A DNA stretch of 64,000 bases from Alphaproteobacteria bacterium. Its GTDB lineage: Bacteria; Pseudomonadota; Alphaproteobacteria; Rhodobacterales; Rhodobacteraceae. Positions 36,016-44,487 of the stretch are shown piece by piece; position 1 is the first letter of the stretch, and each line of letters opens with the position of its first letter. The position numbers and the translations under genes were made by a program. The stretch covers positions 117,645-181,644 of the forward strand of contig JAUHXK010000008.1 of NCBI GenBank assembly GCA_030427405.1. Reading direction: 5' to 3'. Under the pieces are notes generated by a model. It was not told the origin of the DNA and did not search any database. It saw only the letters and a list, made by a program, of their open reading frames with translations.

Positions 36016-36030
36016 TTGTATATATTTGTA
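36016..36030 (+). promoter_or_regulatory. Putative GntR operator, TTGTA-N5-TTGTA, copy 2
   Basis: TTGTATATATTTGTA keeps the two TTGTA units at the same 10-base period as copies 1 and 3 and differs only in the spacer. It lies 53 bases upstream of the kinase start and 75 bases after the GntR gene, in an AT-rich segment. Confidence 0.55.
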
Positions 36031-36082
36031 AATCAAATCGTCGGCAAATGGCTGGGCGATCTTTGGGAAATGCTGCTTGAAA

Positions 36083-37003
36083 ATGACAATCATGAAAGAG
36101 CCGGAATTGAATACGTTTCTGGGAATTGGCGAGTGTATGGTCGAGATCGCGTCGCGGGATGAGGGCGGTTTGTGCCAAAACTTCGCTGGCGATGTCCTGA
36201 ACTCGCTCTGGTATGCGCGGGGCTTTCTGCCCGACGGGTGGAAGGCCGAGTTCTTTACCGGTTTTGGCACAGACAGGATTTCTGAAGAGATGCGTCAATT
36301 CATCGAAGATGCCGGTATCTCGTGCGGGCATTGCCCCACCTTCAGCGACCGCACGGTTGGTTTGTACCTTATCCACCTAGGGAATGGAGAGCGCAGTTTC
36401 AGCTATTGGCGCGACACGTCGGCCGCGCGCTCGATGGCGCGCGATGTTTCGGCCCTTTGGGCGCGTGTGGCAAAGGCCGATCTTGTGTATCTTTCGGGGA
36501 TATCTTTGGCGATCCTGCCATCAGAAGATCGGCAGGTTTTGCTGGACGAAATTCGCAATAACATGAAGAAAAATGCGATTCTGGCCTTTGATCCGAATAT
36601 CCGTCCGCGGCTGTGGGAAGATCGTGATGTCATGCTGGAAACCCTGTCCAGGGCTGGTGCGGTTTCGGATATCGTCTTGCCCAGTTTCGAAGACGAGACC
36701 ATCAATTTCGGCGACCGTGACCCGCACGAGACCGCCCGGCGATACCTGGATCTTGGGGCTAAGTTGGTCGTGGTCAAAAACGGCGCCGAGCCGACAATCG
36801 CCTGTCGCAAGGATGACAGGTTCGAGATGCCGGTAAAAGCCGTGCAAGAGCTGGTCGACAGCACCGCTGCTGGCGACTCGTTCAACGGCGCGTTCCTGGC
36901 GCGAATGCTGAGCGGGTGCGGCCTTCCCAAGGCCATGGAGGCGGCACAGCACTGTTCTGCCCGTGTTGTCAGCCAGCGCGGCGCATTGGTCCCGGTGGGC
37001 TAA
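36083..37003 (+). CDS. PfkB-family sugar kinase, 2-keto-3-deoxygluconate kinase-like
   Basis: The 306-residue enzyme probably phosphorylates 2-keto-3-deoxygluconate or a similar ketose acid. PfkB marks are LGIGECMVEIA near the start, the substrate loop NFAGDVLNSLWYAR (N-x-GGD variant with A in place of the first G), FDPNIRPRLW, and the ATP/catalytic motif DSTAAGDSFNGAFLA with the catalytic Asp. This agrees best with KdgK. Start choice is open: TTG at 36077, ATG at 36083 and ATG at 36092 are in frame with no strong ribosome site. A putative operator lies just upstream. No KDPG aldolase gene is in the window. Confidence 0.88.
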   Translation: MTIMKEPELNTFLGIGECMVEIASRDEGGLCQNFAGDVLNSLWYARGFLPDGWKAEFFTGFGTDRISEEMRQFIEDAGISCGHCPTFSDRTVGLYLIHLGNGERSFSYWRDTSAARSMARDVSALWARVAKADLVYLSGISLAILPSEDRQVLLDEIRNNMKKNAILAFDPNIRPRLWEDRDVMLETLSRAGAVSDIVLPSFEDETINFGDRDPHETARRYLDLGAKLVVVKNGAEPTIACRKDDRFEMPVKAVQELVDSTAAGDSFNGAFLARMLSGCGLPKAMEAAQHCSARVVSQRGALVPVG

Positions 37004-37066
37004 GCGGAGCGGGGCCGGGTCGGGTACCCGGTCTTGGCGTGTTTTATGCAGGTGGCATAGCTCAAG

Positions 37067-37081
37067 TTGTAAAAATTTGTA
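37067..37081 (+). promoter_or_regulatory. Putative GntR operator, TTGTA-N5-TTGTA, copy 3
   Basis: TTGTAAAAATTTGTA, identical over 15 bases to copy 1 although 5.6 kb away, lies 64 bases after the kinase gene and 138 bases upstream of the SDR start. This suggests that the SDR gene has its own promoter controlled by the same regulator. Confidence 0.58.
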
Positions 37082-37219
37082 TTGAGACTGCGCGGCCGAT
37101 AGGCTAGGAACGTCCGGGATTGGTTCTGGGTCGATGACCCGTTTACCGCAGCGCGGGCGCCGCCTTTGCCACCAAATTCGGCACCGGCCCCGACAGCGAA
37201 ATGCCTAGAGGAGAGAGAG

Positions 37220-37966
37220 ATGAGTTTTGACGGAAAAACGGTGATTGTTACGGGCGGCGGGCGCGATATCGGTCGTGCCTGTGTCATGGAACTGGCTGCA
37301 GCCAAGGCCAACGTCGTTATCAACTACCACGCCAGCGCCGACGGCGCGGACAGTGCGGTTCGTGAGATCACGGCAGCCGGCGGTCGCGCCTTTGCCATGC
37401 AGGGTGACCTGACCAAAGAAGAAGACGTCAAGGCGCTGGTTGCCAAGACAGTCGAGGAGTTTGGCAAGATTGACTCGCTAATCCACGTGACCGGCGGGCT
37501 GATCGCGCGTGTCACCTTGGCGGATATGACGCTGGAGCATTGGAACAAAGTGATGGATGTGAATTTCACATCGTTAATGCTGGTGTCGCGCGAATGCCTG
37601 CCGCACATGCCCGAAGGATCCTCGATCGTGGCGTTCGCATCCCAGGCCGGGCGTGATGGTGGCGGCGGCGGGGCCTCGGTTTATGCGGCGTCAAAAGGGG
37701 CAATCATGACCTTTACGCGCGCCATGGCCAAGGAATTGGGGCCGAAGATCCGCGTCAATTCGGTTTGCCCGGGGATGATCGACACCGATTTTCACAATAC
37801 GTTCACCAAATCCGAAGTGCGCTCGCATGTTGCGGGGATCACACCGCTCAAGCGCGAGGGAACGTCGGAAGAAGTTGCCAAACTGGCGGTGTTCCTTGCC
37901 TCTGATGCAGCTTCGTTCATCACCGGGGCCAATGTGGATATCAACGGCGGTTTGCTGTTCTCGTGA
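37220..37966 (+). CDS. SDR-family oxidoreductase
   Basis: This 248-residue NAD(P)-dependent dehydrogenase has a classical short-chain plan: cofactor motif TGGGRDIG (about residues 10-17), DVNFTSLMLVSRE, catalytic Ser in FASQAG, the YAASK catalytic Tyr-Lys pair, and the ending FITGANVDINGGLLFS. It resembles FabG-like enzymes, but the setting points to oxidation or reduction of a sugar or sugar acid, for example a uronate or aldose. The ATG at 37220 has GAGGAGAGAGAG directly upstream. It ends convergently with the alpha/beta hydrolase gene. Confidence 0.92.
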   Translation: MSFDGKTVIVTGGGRDIGRACVMELAAAKANVVINYHASADGADSAVREITAAGGRAFAMQGDLTKEEDVKALVAKTVEEFGKIDSLIHVTGGLIARVTLADMTLEHWNKVMDVNFTSLMLVSRECLPHMPEGSSIVAFASQAGRDGGGGGASVYAASKGAIMTFTRAMAKELGPKIRVNSVCPGMIDTDFHNTFTKSEVRSHVAGITPLKREGTSEEVAKLAVFLASDAASFITGANVDINGGLLFS

Positions 37967-38020
37967 TTTCTACAGGACCTGCCTTGGGGCAGTGACCCCG
38001 GCCGCCGCTCGGATGCGCCC

Positions 38021-38866
38021 TTAGGTCAGGCGCTGGATAACCGAGCGGACGAGCCGGGCATCCTGTTGTCGTGACAGGCTGGGCGCATGGCCGCAACCGT
38101 CCATGACCGTCACGTCAGGGCAGGGGCCACTTGTCTGCATTCTGGCCGCAATCGCGCCGGTGAGCAGGTCAGAGGTCGCGCCGCGGATGACATGCATGGG
38201 CGTCCGGATACGGTCGTACCTGTCCCAGCTTTTCAACTCGTCCCCCGAGGCGGTGAACTGAATCGTGATATTCGGATCGAAATGTGTGGTAAAGCCGCCG
38301 CCATCCCGTCTGCGAACCGAGCTGCGCGCCATTCTGGACCAGAACGCGTCATTGGTGGGGCCGAATGGTTCATAGGTCTGGCGGAACCAGGTTTCGGCCT
38401 CGCGCAGGCCCGAAAAACTGGGCGCGGTTCCGGAATAGGATAGAATTCGCTCGATGGCCTGGCCGGGGATTTCAGGGCCGATGTCGTTGACGATCAGATA
38501 TTCAAGCCGGTCGGCCAGCGGGCCAGAGGCCATGCGCAATCCGATCAGCCCGCCCATCGAGGTGCCGATCCAGCCTGCGCGGTCGATTTCAAAGAAATCC
38601 AGCAAGTCTGTTGCGATGCCCGAGTAATACTCGATCGAGTATTCGGCCCTTGGATCGGATGACCAGCTTGACAGGCCTCGTCCGATCGTGTCGGGACAGA
38701 GGACAAAGAACTCGTCAGACAGGGCGGCAGCCAGTTCGTCGAAATCGCGGCCCGTACGCGCCAGGCCGTGCCACATGACCAGGGGCTTGGCGGACGGATC
38801 GCCCCAAAGGGTAACGTGCAGTTCGTGATCCATGATCGGAACGAAGGCGAACCGGGGAAGGGTCAT
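38021..38866 (-). CDS. Alpha/beta hydrolase
   Basis: This 281-residue cytoplasmic protein has the alpha/beta-hydrolase fold with the oxyanion motif WHGLARTG, nucleophile elbow GTSMGG, an Asp near RTPMHVIRGATSDLL and the catalytic His in GCGHAPSL. It starts inside the end of the second permease gene (4-base overlap), so it is the last gene of the transporter operon. That suggests it hydrolyses an ester, amide or lactone imported by the transporter. The ATG at 38866 is chosen over a longer frame because family similarity starts there. Confidence 0.88.
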   Translation of the reverse strand: MTLPRFAFVPIMDHELHVTLWGDPSAKPLVMWHGLARTGRDFDELAAALSDEFFVLCPDTIGRGLSSWSSDPRAEYSIEYYSGIATDLLDFFEIDRAGWIGTSMGGLIGLRMASGPLADRLEYLIVNDIGPEIPGQAIERILSYSGTAPSFSGLREAETWFRQTYEPFGPTNDAFWSRMARSSVRRRDGGGFTTHFDPNITIQFTASGDELKSWDRYDRIRTPMHVIRGATSDLLTGAIAARMQTSGPCPDVTVMDGCGHAPSLSRQQDARLVRSVIQRLT

Positions 38867-39936
38867 GCCTTGTCGCCTTTGCGGGCCAGCGTCCCGGCGA
38901 TGCCCTGCGGGAAGAAGTAGACCAGCAGGATGAAGATGATCCCCAGCCAGAACAACCATCGATCAGGTTCGAGAATGAAGGGCAGAACCGGCACGTTTGA
39001 CAGGGCCTCGGCTGCGCTTCCCATGAGGTCGCGCAGGTAATATTGCGCAAGAACCAGCAGGACCGCGCCTATGACCGCGCCGTACATGGTTCCCATGCCG
39101 CCGATGACGACCATCAAAAGGATGTCGATCATGATCGTAAAGCTCAGCGCGGTGTCCGGGCCGGTATATTTAAGCCAGATCGCATAGACCGTGCCTGCCA
39201 ACGAAGCGATCACCGCGGCGACGCAAAAGACGAAAGTCCGATAGGCGACGACCCGGTATCCGATGGCCTCGGCGCGTGCCTCGTTTTCCCGGATGGCCTT
39301 AAGAACCGTACCAACCGGCGAGCCGACAAGGCGCAGCATGAGAAGGAACAGAACCAAGCATGTGATGAAGACGAAGTAATAGGCCGCAAGTTTGCCATTG
39401 AGCCTGACGCCAAACAGCCGCGCGACCTTGCCGTCGTCGGTCACGGCCAGCTTGGTTGCGGGCTTGAAAAGATCGGGCGCTTTATAGGTGATCCCGTCCT
39501 CTCCGCCGGTGAACTGGGACAGCTGGCTGGCCAGGACCATGGCGACGCTGGCGGCCGCCAGGGTGATCATCGCAAAAAAGATGGCCTTGACCCGCAGCGA
39601 CAGCAGGCCGATAGCGATGGCCAAAATCAGCGAAACAAACGCTCCGGCCACCGCGCCGGTCAATACCGCGTCCCAGCCCGGACCCATCTGCCGCAAGGCG
39701 ATTGCAGCGCCATAGGCACCCAGTCCGAAGAACATGGTATGCGCAAAGCTGACGATGCCGGTATAGCCGATCAACAGGTCATAGCTGGCGACCAGAACGA
39801 TAAAGACGCAGATGCGTGCAGCGACCTCAAGCGACCGGATATCCTGGAACAGGAAAGGGGCAAACAGCAACAGCGCCGCGATCAGCAGAACGATGATTTT
39901 CACGGTCAGAGAGCCTGTGGTGAGAGTATCATTCAT
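38863..39936 (-). CDS. Branched-chain amino-acid-type ABC transporter permease (LivM family)
   Basis: This 357-residue inner-membrane protein has about ten helices and the LivM-type segments YDLLIGYTGIVSFAHTMFFGLGAYGAA, LRLVGSPVGTVLKAIRENEARAEAIGYRV (the cytoplasmic coupling loop) and MGTMYGAVIGAVLLV. It pairs with the LivH-type permease. The ATG at 39936 follows GAGGTGACACAA; a GTG at 39945 is also in frame. It lies 5 bases after the LivH-type gene. Confidence 0.93.
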   Translation of the reverse strand: MNDTLTTGSLTVKIIVLLIAALLLFAPFLFQDIRSLEVAARICVFIVLVASYDLLIGYTGIVSFAHTMFFGLGAYGAAIALRQMGPGWDAVLTGAVAGAFVSLILAIAIGLLSLRVKAIFFAMITLAAASVAMVLASQLSQFTGGEDGITYKAPDLFKPATKLAVTDDGKVARLFGVRLNGKLAAYYFVFITCLVLFLLMLRLVGSPVGTVLKAIRENEARAEAIGYRVVAYRTFVFCVAAVIASLAGTVYAIWLKYTGPDTALSFTIMIDILLMVVIGGMGTMYGAVIGAVLLVLAQYYLRDLMGSAAEALSNVPVLPFILEPDRWLFWLGIIFILLVYFFPQGIAGTLARKGDKA

Positions 39937-39941
39937 TTGTG

Positions 39942-40934
39942 TCACCTCACCGCAGGACGCAGCCCGTTCGGCCGCCAGAGCAGGATTGCCATCATAAGGA
40001 TCATGTTCGAGGCCAGGGCCAGTTTCGGGGCCAGGAAGCCCACGTAATTGGCCACCAGCCCCACCAGGATAGCCCCGAGCAGCGTACCTTCGATCGAGCC
40101 CAGGCCGCCGATGATGACCACGATGAACACCACGATCATCAACTCCGCCCCCAGTGCCGGGGTGATCAGCGTTTCATACCCTGCCCACATCGCGCCCCCC
40201 AGCGCGGCAAGGGCCGACCCCACCATGAACACGCCGACAAACAACCGGTCGATGCGAAAGCCCAAAGCCTCGACCATTTCGCGATTTTCGACACCGGCCC
40301 TGATCAGCAATCCGATGCGGGTACGGTTCAGTGTGGCGAATAGGGCGACATAGACGATGAGGCCCAACAGGAAAGCGAAGGCGCGGTAGATCTCGATGGC
40401 AACGTCACCGATGATGATTGACCCTTCAAGAAAACCGGGGCGCGGGACGTTCATCGGGGTACCGCCCCAGATGGCAAGGATGATCTGTTCGGCGACGATC
40501 AGGGCGCCCATGGTGATCAGGATCTGCCGCAGGTGGTCGTGATAGACCGGTTTGATGATCACCGTTTCAAAGAACCACCCGGCGGCAAGACCAAAGAGGA
40601 TTGCCGCTGTAAAGGCGGCAAAAAGAGCGGCTGCGTTCAAAACCACGCTGTCCGACCCCAGCCATCCGGCCAGCCAGCCCAGTACCGAGGCCGCGACGAA
40701 TGCCCCAAAGCTGACAAAGGCCGAGTGACCAAAGTTGAGAACGTCCATCAGCCCGAAGACCAGCGACAACCCCGAGGCCATGAGAAAGATCATCATCCCC
40801 ATTGCCAACCCGGCGACCGTCAGCGTCACCCAGGACGATGGCGCGCCTATCAGGACAAAAGCCACCGCCGCGACCGCGACGGGCAAAAGATTGACGCCGC
40901 CAAAACGTTCCAATGTCATGCGTAACTGATCCAT
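39942..40934 (-). CDS. Branched-chain amino-acid-type ABC transporter permease (LivH family)
   Basis: The 330-residue inner-membrane protein shows LivH features: GLSLVFGLMDVLNFGHSAFVSFGAF, the coupling loop RAGVENREMVEALGFRIDRLF, and GGLGSIEGTLLGAILVGLV. With the LivM-type partner it forms the membrane pore. It begins 7 bases after the LivF-type ATPase gene. Systems of this family also carry amides, urea, aromatic acids and short fatty acids, so the name of the family does not fix the substrate. Confidence 0.93.
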   Translation of the reverse strand: MDQLRMTLERFGGVNLLPVAVAAVAFVLIGAPSSWVTLTVAGLAMGMMIFLMASGLSLVFGLMDVLNFGHSAFVSFGAFVAASVLGWLAGWLGSDSVVLNAAALFAAFTAAILFGLAAGWFFETVIIKPVYHDHLRQILITMGALIVAEQIILAIWGGTPMNVPRPGFLEGSIIIGDVAIEIYRAFAFLLGLIVYVALFATLNRTRIGLLIRAGVENREMVEALGFRIDRLFVGVFMVGSALAALGGAMWAGYETLITPALGAELMIVVFIVVIIGGLGSIEGTLLGAILVGLVANYVGFLAPKLALASNMILMMAILLWRPNGLRPAVR

Positions 40935-40941
40935 GTGTTCC

Positions 40942-41646
40942 TCAGGCAGATAGGCTGAGCAGGCTATCCTGCAGGTCTTTGTCGGCGACGAAATTGCTCA
41001 TCGTCCCAGTATGTGCGATGCGCCCGTCGTCGATCACCGCCATGTCCCGCCCCAGCGCGCGCGCAAATTCAAAATTCTGTTCGACCAAAAGGATGGTCGT
41101 GTTGTTCGAGATTTCCCGAAATGCCTCGGCCATGGCGTCTACGATCGAGGGGGCCAGCCCCTTGGTCGGCTCGTCGATCAGGATCAACTCGCGTGGCTCA
41201 ATAATGGCCCGTGCAACGGCAAGCATCTGTTTCTGCCCGCCCGACAGGGACCATGCCGCCTTGGTCCAAAAGGTCTCAAGCGCGGGAAACAATCGCCAGA
41301 TACGTTCAAGCCGGTCCTGATCAAAGCTGCCATTGGCGGTTGCCAGCACAAGGTTCTCCTGAACGGTCAATCCGCCGAAAATGCCCATGTTTTCGGGGAC
41401 GAAAGCGATGCCCAACCGCGCGATTTCCGCGGTATGCAGGCCGGAAATGTCACGCCCGCGGAAATGAACAGACCCGGGCGATGGCTTCCACAGACCCATG
41501 ATCGAGCGCAAGGTCGTGGTCTTGCCCGCGCCGTTGCGCCCCAACAGGACAAAAACGCCACCTTCGGGAATATCCAGCGTGACGTCATGCAAGACCGCGT
41601 ATTGGTCGATATTGGTCTGCATGGATTTCAGGGACAAAAGGGTCAT
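40942..41646 (-). CDS. ABC transporter ATP-binding protein (LivF family)
   Basis: The 234-residue ATPase has Walker A GRNGAGKTT, the Q-loop region VPENMG, signature LSGGQKQMLAVARAI and Walker B LILIDEPTKGLAPSIV, all intact. The GLAPSIV ending is typical of LivF. Its ATG overlaps the stop codon of the LivG-type gene (ATGA). It drives import together with the LivG-type partner. Confidence 0.95.
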   Translation of the reverse strand: MTLLSLKSMQTNIDQYAVLHDVTLDIPEGGVFVLLGRNGAGKTTTLRSIMGLWKPSPGSVHFRGRDISGLHTAEIARLGIAFVPENMGIFGGLTVQENLVLATANGSFDQDRLERIWRLFPALETFWTKAAWSLSGGQKQMLAVARAIIEPRELILIDEPTKGLAPSIVDAMAEAFREISNNTTILLVEQNFEFARALGRDMAVIDDGRIAHTGTMSNFVADKDLQDSLLSLSA

Positions 41647-42407
41647 GCGGGCTCCGCCGATTTTCCAAGATAGACGTCGCGGACGATCTGGCTGGACATC
41701 ACCTCGTCGGGGGCGCCATCGGCCAGCAGCTCTCCGTTGTGCAAAACGATGATGCGGTCGGCCAGCGTGCGAACGACGTCCATCTTGTGTTCCACCAGCA
41801 GGATGGTCTTGGTCTGGTCATGTTTGATCTCGGCAATCAGGTCCAGCACGTCGGGCGCGTGGTCCAGCGACATGCCTGCTGTTGGTTCGTCGAACATGTA
41901 GATGTCCGGCTCCATCGCCATAAGAAGCGCCACCTCAAGCTTTCGTTGGTCCCCGTGCGACAGGGCCGCGGCCGGAAGGTGCGCGACCGAACTCAGCTTG
42001 GTCGCCTCAAGGTAGCGTTCGGCCCTGGCTGCAAGCTCGGTCAGGGATTGCGTGCGCGTCAGAAACCGCCACCCTTCGCCGGACCGAGCCTGAACCGCCA
42101 GGCGGATGTTTTCCAGCACGCTCAGCTGGGGGAAGAGATTGGTCAGTTGAAAGGCGCGCCCGATGCCGTGATGCGCCCGTTTTGACGGGGGCATGGCCGA
42201 AATGTCGACGCCATCCTTGATGACCTGACCCGCACTGGGCATCAGCTGCCCGGAAATCAGGTTGAAATACGTGGTCTTTCCGGCGCCATTTGGTCCGACA
42301 ATTACGGTAAGCTCGCCGGGGTTAAACGCACAGCTGACGGCGTTCACGGCGACGTGCCCACCAAACCTGATCGTCAGGTCCCGGGTGACAAGAGAAGGTT
42401 GCGACAT
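41643..42407 (-). CDS. ABC transporter ATP-binding protein (LivG family)
   Basis: The 254-residue ATPase has Walker A GPNGAGKTT, the LivG-type RAFQLTNLFPQLSVLENI Q-loop, signature LSHGDQRKLEVALLM and Walker B IYMFDEPTAGM. The signature has H in place of the first G of LSGGQ, which is common in LivG proteins. The ATG at 42407 is preferred to a longer frame that would run through the hairpin after the binding-protein gene. Confidence 0.94.
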   Translation of the reverse strand: MSQPSLVTRDLTIRFGGHVAVNAVSCAFNPGELTVIVGPNGAGKTTYFNLISGQLMPSAGQVIKDGVDISAMPPSKRAHHGIGRAFQLTNLFPQLSVLENIRLAVQARSGEGWRFLTRTQSLTELAARAERYLEATKLSSVAHLPAAALSHGDQRKLEVALLMAMEPDIYMFDEPTAGMSLDHAPDVLDLIAEIKHDQTKTILLVEHKMDVVRTLADRIIVLHNGELLADGAPDEVMSSQIVRDVYLGKSAEPA

Positions 42408-42428
42408 CGATAGCACCTGTCTGGGCAA

Positions 42429-42454
42429 GCCCCGGCCCGCAATCAGGCCGGGGC
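42429..42454 (-). promoter_or_regulatory. Intercistronic hairpin after branched-chain-type binding-protein gene
   Basis: A perfect 9-bp stem GCCCCGGCC/GGCCGGGGC with an 8-base loop starts 9 bases after the binding-protein stop and ends 22 bases before the LivG-type start. No T-run follows on the minus strand. It probably protects the binding-protein mRNA. Confidence 0.65.
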
Positions 42455-42463
42455 AGAGCAAAC

Positions 42464-43660
42464 TTAGTTCGAGCGGCCCAGCGGGATGTCCATTTCATCC
42501 GCCGTGATTTCGCGCACCAGTTCGGGAATGGCCCAATCCACATCATCATCCACGCGGATTTTGAAGTGATACATGGACTGCAGCGCCTGGTGATCCTCGG
42601 GGCGGAAAGTCATCGTGCCCTTCGGGGTTTCCCAGCTCATGCCTTCCATCGCCTCGATCAGGGCTTCGGTTTCCCATTCCTCGGCCGTTTCCAGCGCCTT
42701 GACCACGGCCAGGGCTGCGGCCATGCCGCCCGCCGTAAAGAAATCGGGGGGGCTGTCAAAGCGGTCCAGATGGGTTGCGACCAGCCAGTCGTTGATCTCG
42801 TTCTTGGGGCTTTCGTAATAGTAGTATATCGCGCCCTCCATGCCCGGAACCTGCTTGTAGGTCGGCAGAACCGGCAGGATATGCCCGCCTGTCGAGATCT
42901 CGATGCCGAAACGGTCAGGTTGCATGGCCTGGATCTTGCCCATCGGGTCGCCGCCGCCTGCAACATAGATCAAAATGACCTTCCGGCCTTCCTTGTCTTT
43001 CAGCGCGTTGAACATCCGTTCGGTGGCGGCGGTGAAATCCGTGGTGCCCTGGGGGATGTACTCTTCGGTCACAACCGTCGCACCCGAGCCGTCCAGCGCG
43101 GCCTTGAAGGCGTTGATGCCGTCGCGGCCAAACGCATAATCTTCGGCCAGGGTCGCAACATAGAGGTTTTCATCCGGGTTCAGCGCCAGGGCTTGCGCCT
43201 GCATGTCCATGGACGAGTTGCGCGAGGTCTTGAAGACGTACCGATTGCTGTCGGGGCCAGTCAGACTGTCGGCAACCGCCGGTTCCACCAGCAGGATCTT
43301 TTCATATTCCTCGGCGATCGGCAGCAGCCCCTTGGTCACACCGGACGAAGTTGCGCCGACGGCCAGCAGGACTTCGTCATCGCCATAGGCTTCGGCCAGT
43401 ACCGCGCGGGCGACATCCGGCTTGAACTGGGTGTCCTTGTGAATGATCTCGATCGGGACGCCTTTGACCATGCCGGTCCCGTCCGTCGCATATTCGATGC
43501 CCAGCTCGAACCCCGTTTGGGCCTGTTTCGAGAACACCTCGAAGCTGTGTCCGGAAATTCCGTGGACCAGCGCGATCTTGACCGGGTCTTGCGCATATGC
43601 AGCCCCGGCCAGTGACACGGCAATCCCTGCCGCACCAACCAGTTTCACCAGTGGGTTCAT
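42464..43660 (-). CDS. ABC transporter substrate-binding protein, branched-chain amino-acid type
   Basis: This 398-residue periplasmic protein (type-I binding fold, LivK-like) has a signal peptide (VKLVGAAGIAVSLAGAAYAQ). The mature part starts DPVKIALVHGISG and contains YKIILLVEP-like and GRDGINAFKAALDGSGATVV segments of this family, with the helical C-terminus LIEAMEGMSWETPKGTMTFRPEDHQA. The ATG at 43660 follows GGGAGGAGAG. It is the first gene of the operon ending with the alpha/beta hydrolase and is divergent from the PAS-LuxR regulator gene. Substrate is unknown. Confidence 0.93.
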   Translation of the reverse strand: MNPLVKLVGAAGIAVSLAGAAYAQDPVKIALVHGISGHSFEVFSKQAQTGFELGIEYATDGTGMVKGVPIEIIHKDTQFKPDVARAVLAEAYGDDEVLLAVGATSSGVTKGLLPIAEEYEKILLVEPAVADSLTGPDSNRYVFKTSRNSSMDMQAQALALNPDENLYVATLAEDYAFGRDGINAFKAALDGSGATVVTEEYIPQGTTDFTAATERMFNALKDKEGRKVILIYVAGGGDPMGKIQAMQPDRFGIEISTGGHILPVLPTYKQVPGMEGAIYYYYESPKNEINDWLVATHLDRFDSPPDFFTAGGMAAALAVVKALETAEEWETEALIEAMEGMSWETPKGTMTFRPEDHQALQSMYHFKIRVDDDVDWAIPELVREITADEMDIPLGRSN

Positions 43661-43734
43661 TCTCTCCTCCCTCATATGTCGTGGCCCGGCATCCGTTGCG
43701 CAGGCCGTTCCTTTTGAGTAACTCTTCGATCACA

Positions 43735-44370
43735 ATGGTTTCAAACGGCGCCGGAGCACGCAATATTGTGGAAACACGTATCGATGACTGCTTTGGAAGC
43801 GGACAGTTCGCGGAACTGGCGTTCACATATGCGCCGGTTGGATTGGTTGTCACTGAAAACCGGGTTATCCGCGATTACAACATCGCCTTCGCCGAGATGT
43901 TCGGATATGGCGTGGAGGACTTGAAAAATCAGGTTTTTTCAGTCCTTTACCCAACGAATGAAGAGTTCACAAATGTCCGGGATCGCGGGGTCAAGCGGTT
44001 GAGGGAAACCAATACCTATTGGGATGAACGGATCATGGCCCGAAAGGACGGCAGCCTGTTCTGGTGTCGGGTAAGGGGGCATTCCTTTACGCCGGATCAA
44101 CCGCTGCGCCGCGCGGTCTGGAGCTTTGCCGACCTGTCCGAAATCCGCCCTTATCGCGACCTGACCCGTCGCGAACGCGAGATCGTTTCCTATCTTGCCG
44201 ATGGGCTGACCAGCAAGGAAATCGCGCTCAAGCTTGATATCTCATACCGCACGGTCGAGGTGTACCGGGCCAAGCTGCTCAAGAAATTCGGTGTCGCCAA
44301 TTCCAACGCCCTGTTTCAGGCGCTGGGCGATATCGAGGGCGATCACGTCGTTCGCCATGTGCCTGAATAG
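43735..44370 (+). CDS. LuxR-family regulator with PAS domain
   Basis: The 211-residue protein has a PAS domain (about residues 25-130: FAELAFTYAPVGLVVTENRVIRDYNIAFAEMFGY ... RKDGSLFWCRVRG) and a C-terminal LuxR-type helix-turn-helix (LTRREREIVSYLADGLTSKEIALKLDISYRTVEVYRAKLLKKF). It has no phosphoacceptor domain. The ATG at 43735 fits the domain start, but there is no strong ribosome site. It lies 74 bases from the divergent transporter operon, so it most likely controls that operon in response to a ligand or redox signal sensed by PAS. Its own operator cannot be seen. Confidence 0.9.
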   Translation: MVSNGAGARNIVETRIDDCFGSGQFAELAFTYAPVGLVVTENRVIRDYNIAFAEMFGYGVEDLKNQVFSVLYPTNEEFTNVRDRGVKRLRETNTYWDERIMARKDGSLFWCRVRGHSFTPDQPLRRAVWSFADLSEIRPYRDLTRREREIVSYLADGLTSKEIALKLDISYRTVEVYRAKLLKKFGVANSNALFQALGDIEGDHVVRHVPE

Positions 44371-44451
44371 GACCGGGCCGGTTTCCCCATGGTCGCAGAT
44401 CGGCCGGTTCGGCCTGAATTCCACGCTTGACATAACCCGGCGTCCAATTAA

Positions 44452-44470
44452 TTTTACCAACTAAAATAAA
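44452..44470. promoter_or_regulatory. Putative XylR (ROK) operator upstream of xylB
   Basis: TTTTACCAACTAAAATAAA contains an imperfect inverted repeat and matches the site before xylF (50980-50998) at 16 of 19 positions. It ends 17 bases before the xylB ATG, so a bound repressor would block transcription. The ROK regulator encoded at 49695-50912 is the likely binder. Confidence 0.6.
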
Positions 44471-44487
44471 ATGGGGGGGAGTTTGGG

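Noticed and set aside
42566..43615. 349-codon plus-strand open frame opposite the branched-chain-type binding-protein gene
   Set aside because: Its translation is rich in H, R and G with no recognisable motif, and the minus-strand gene is certain.
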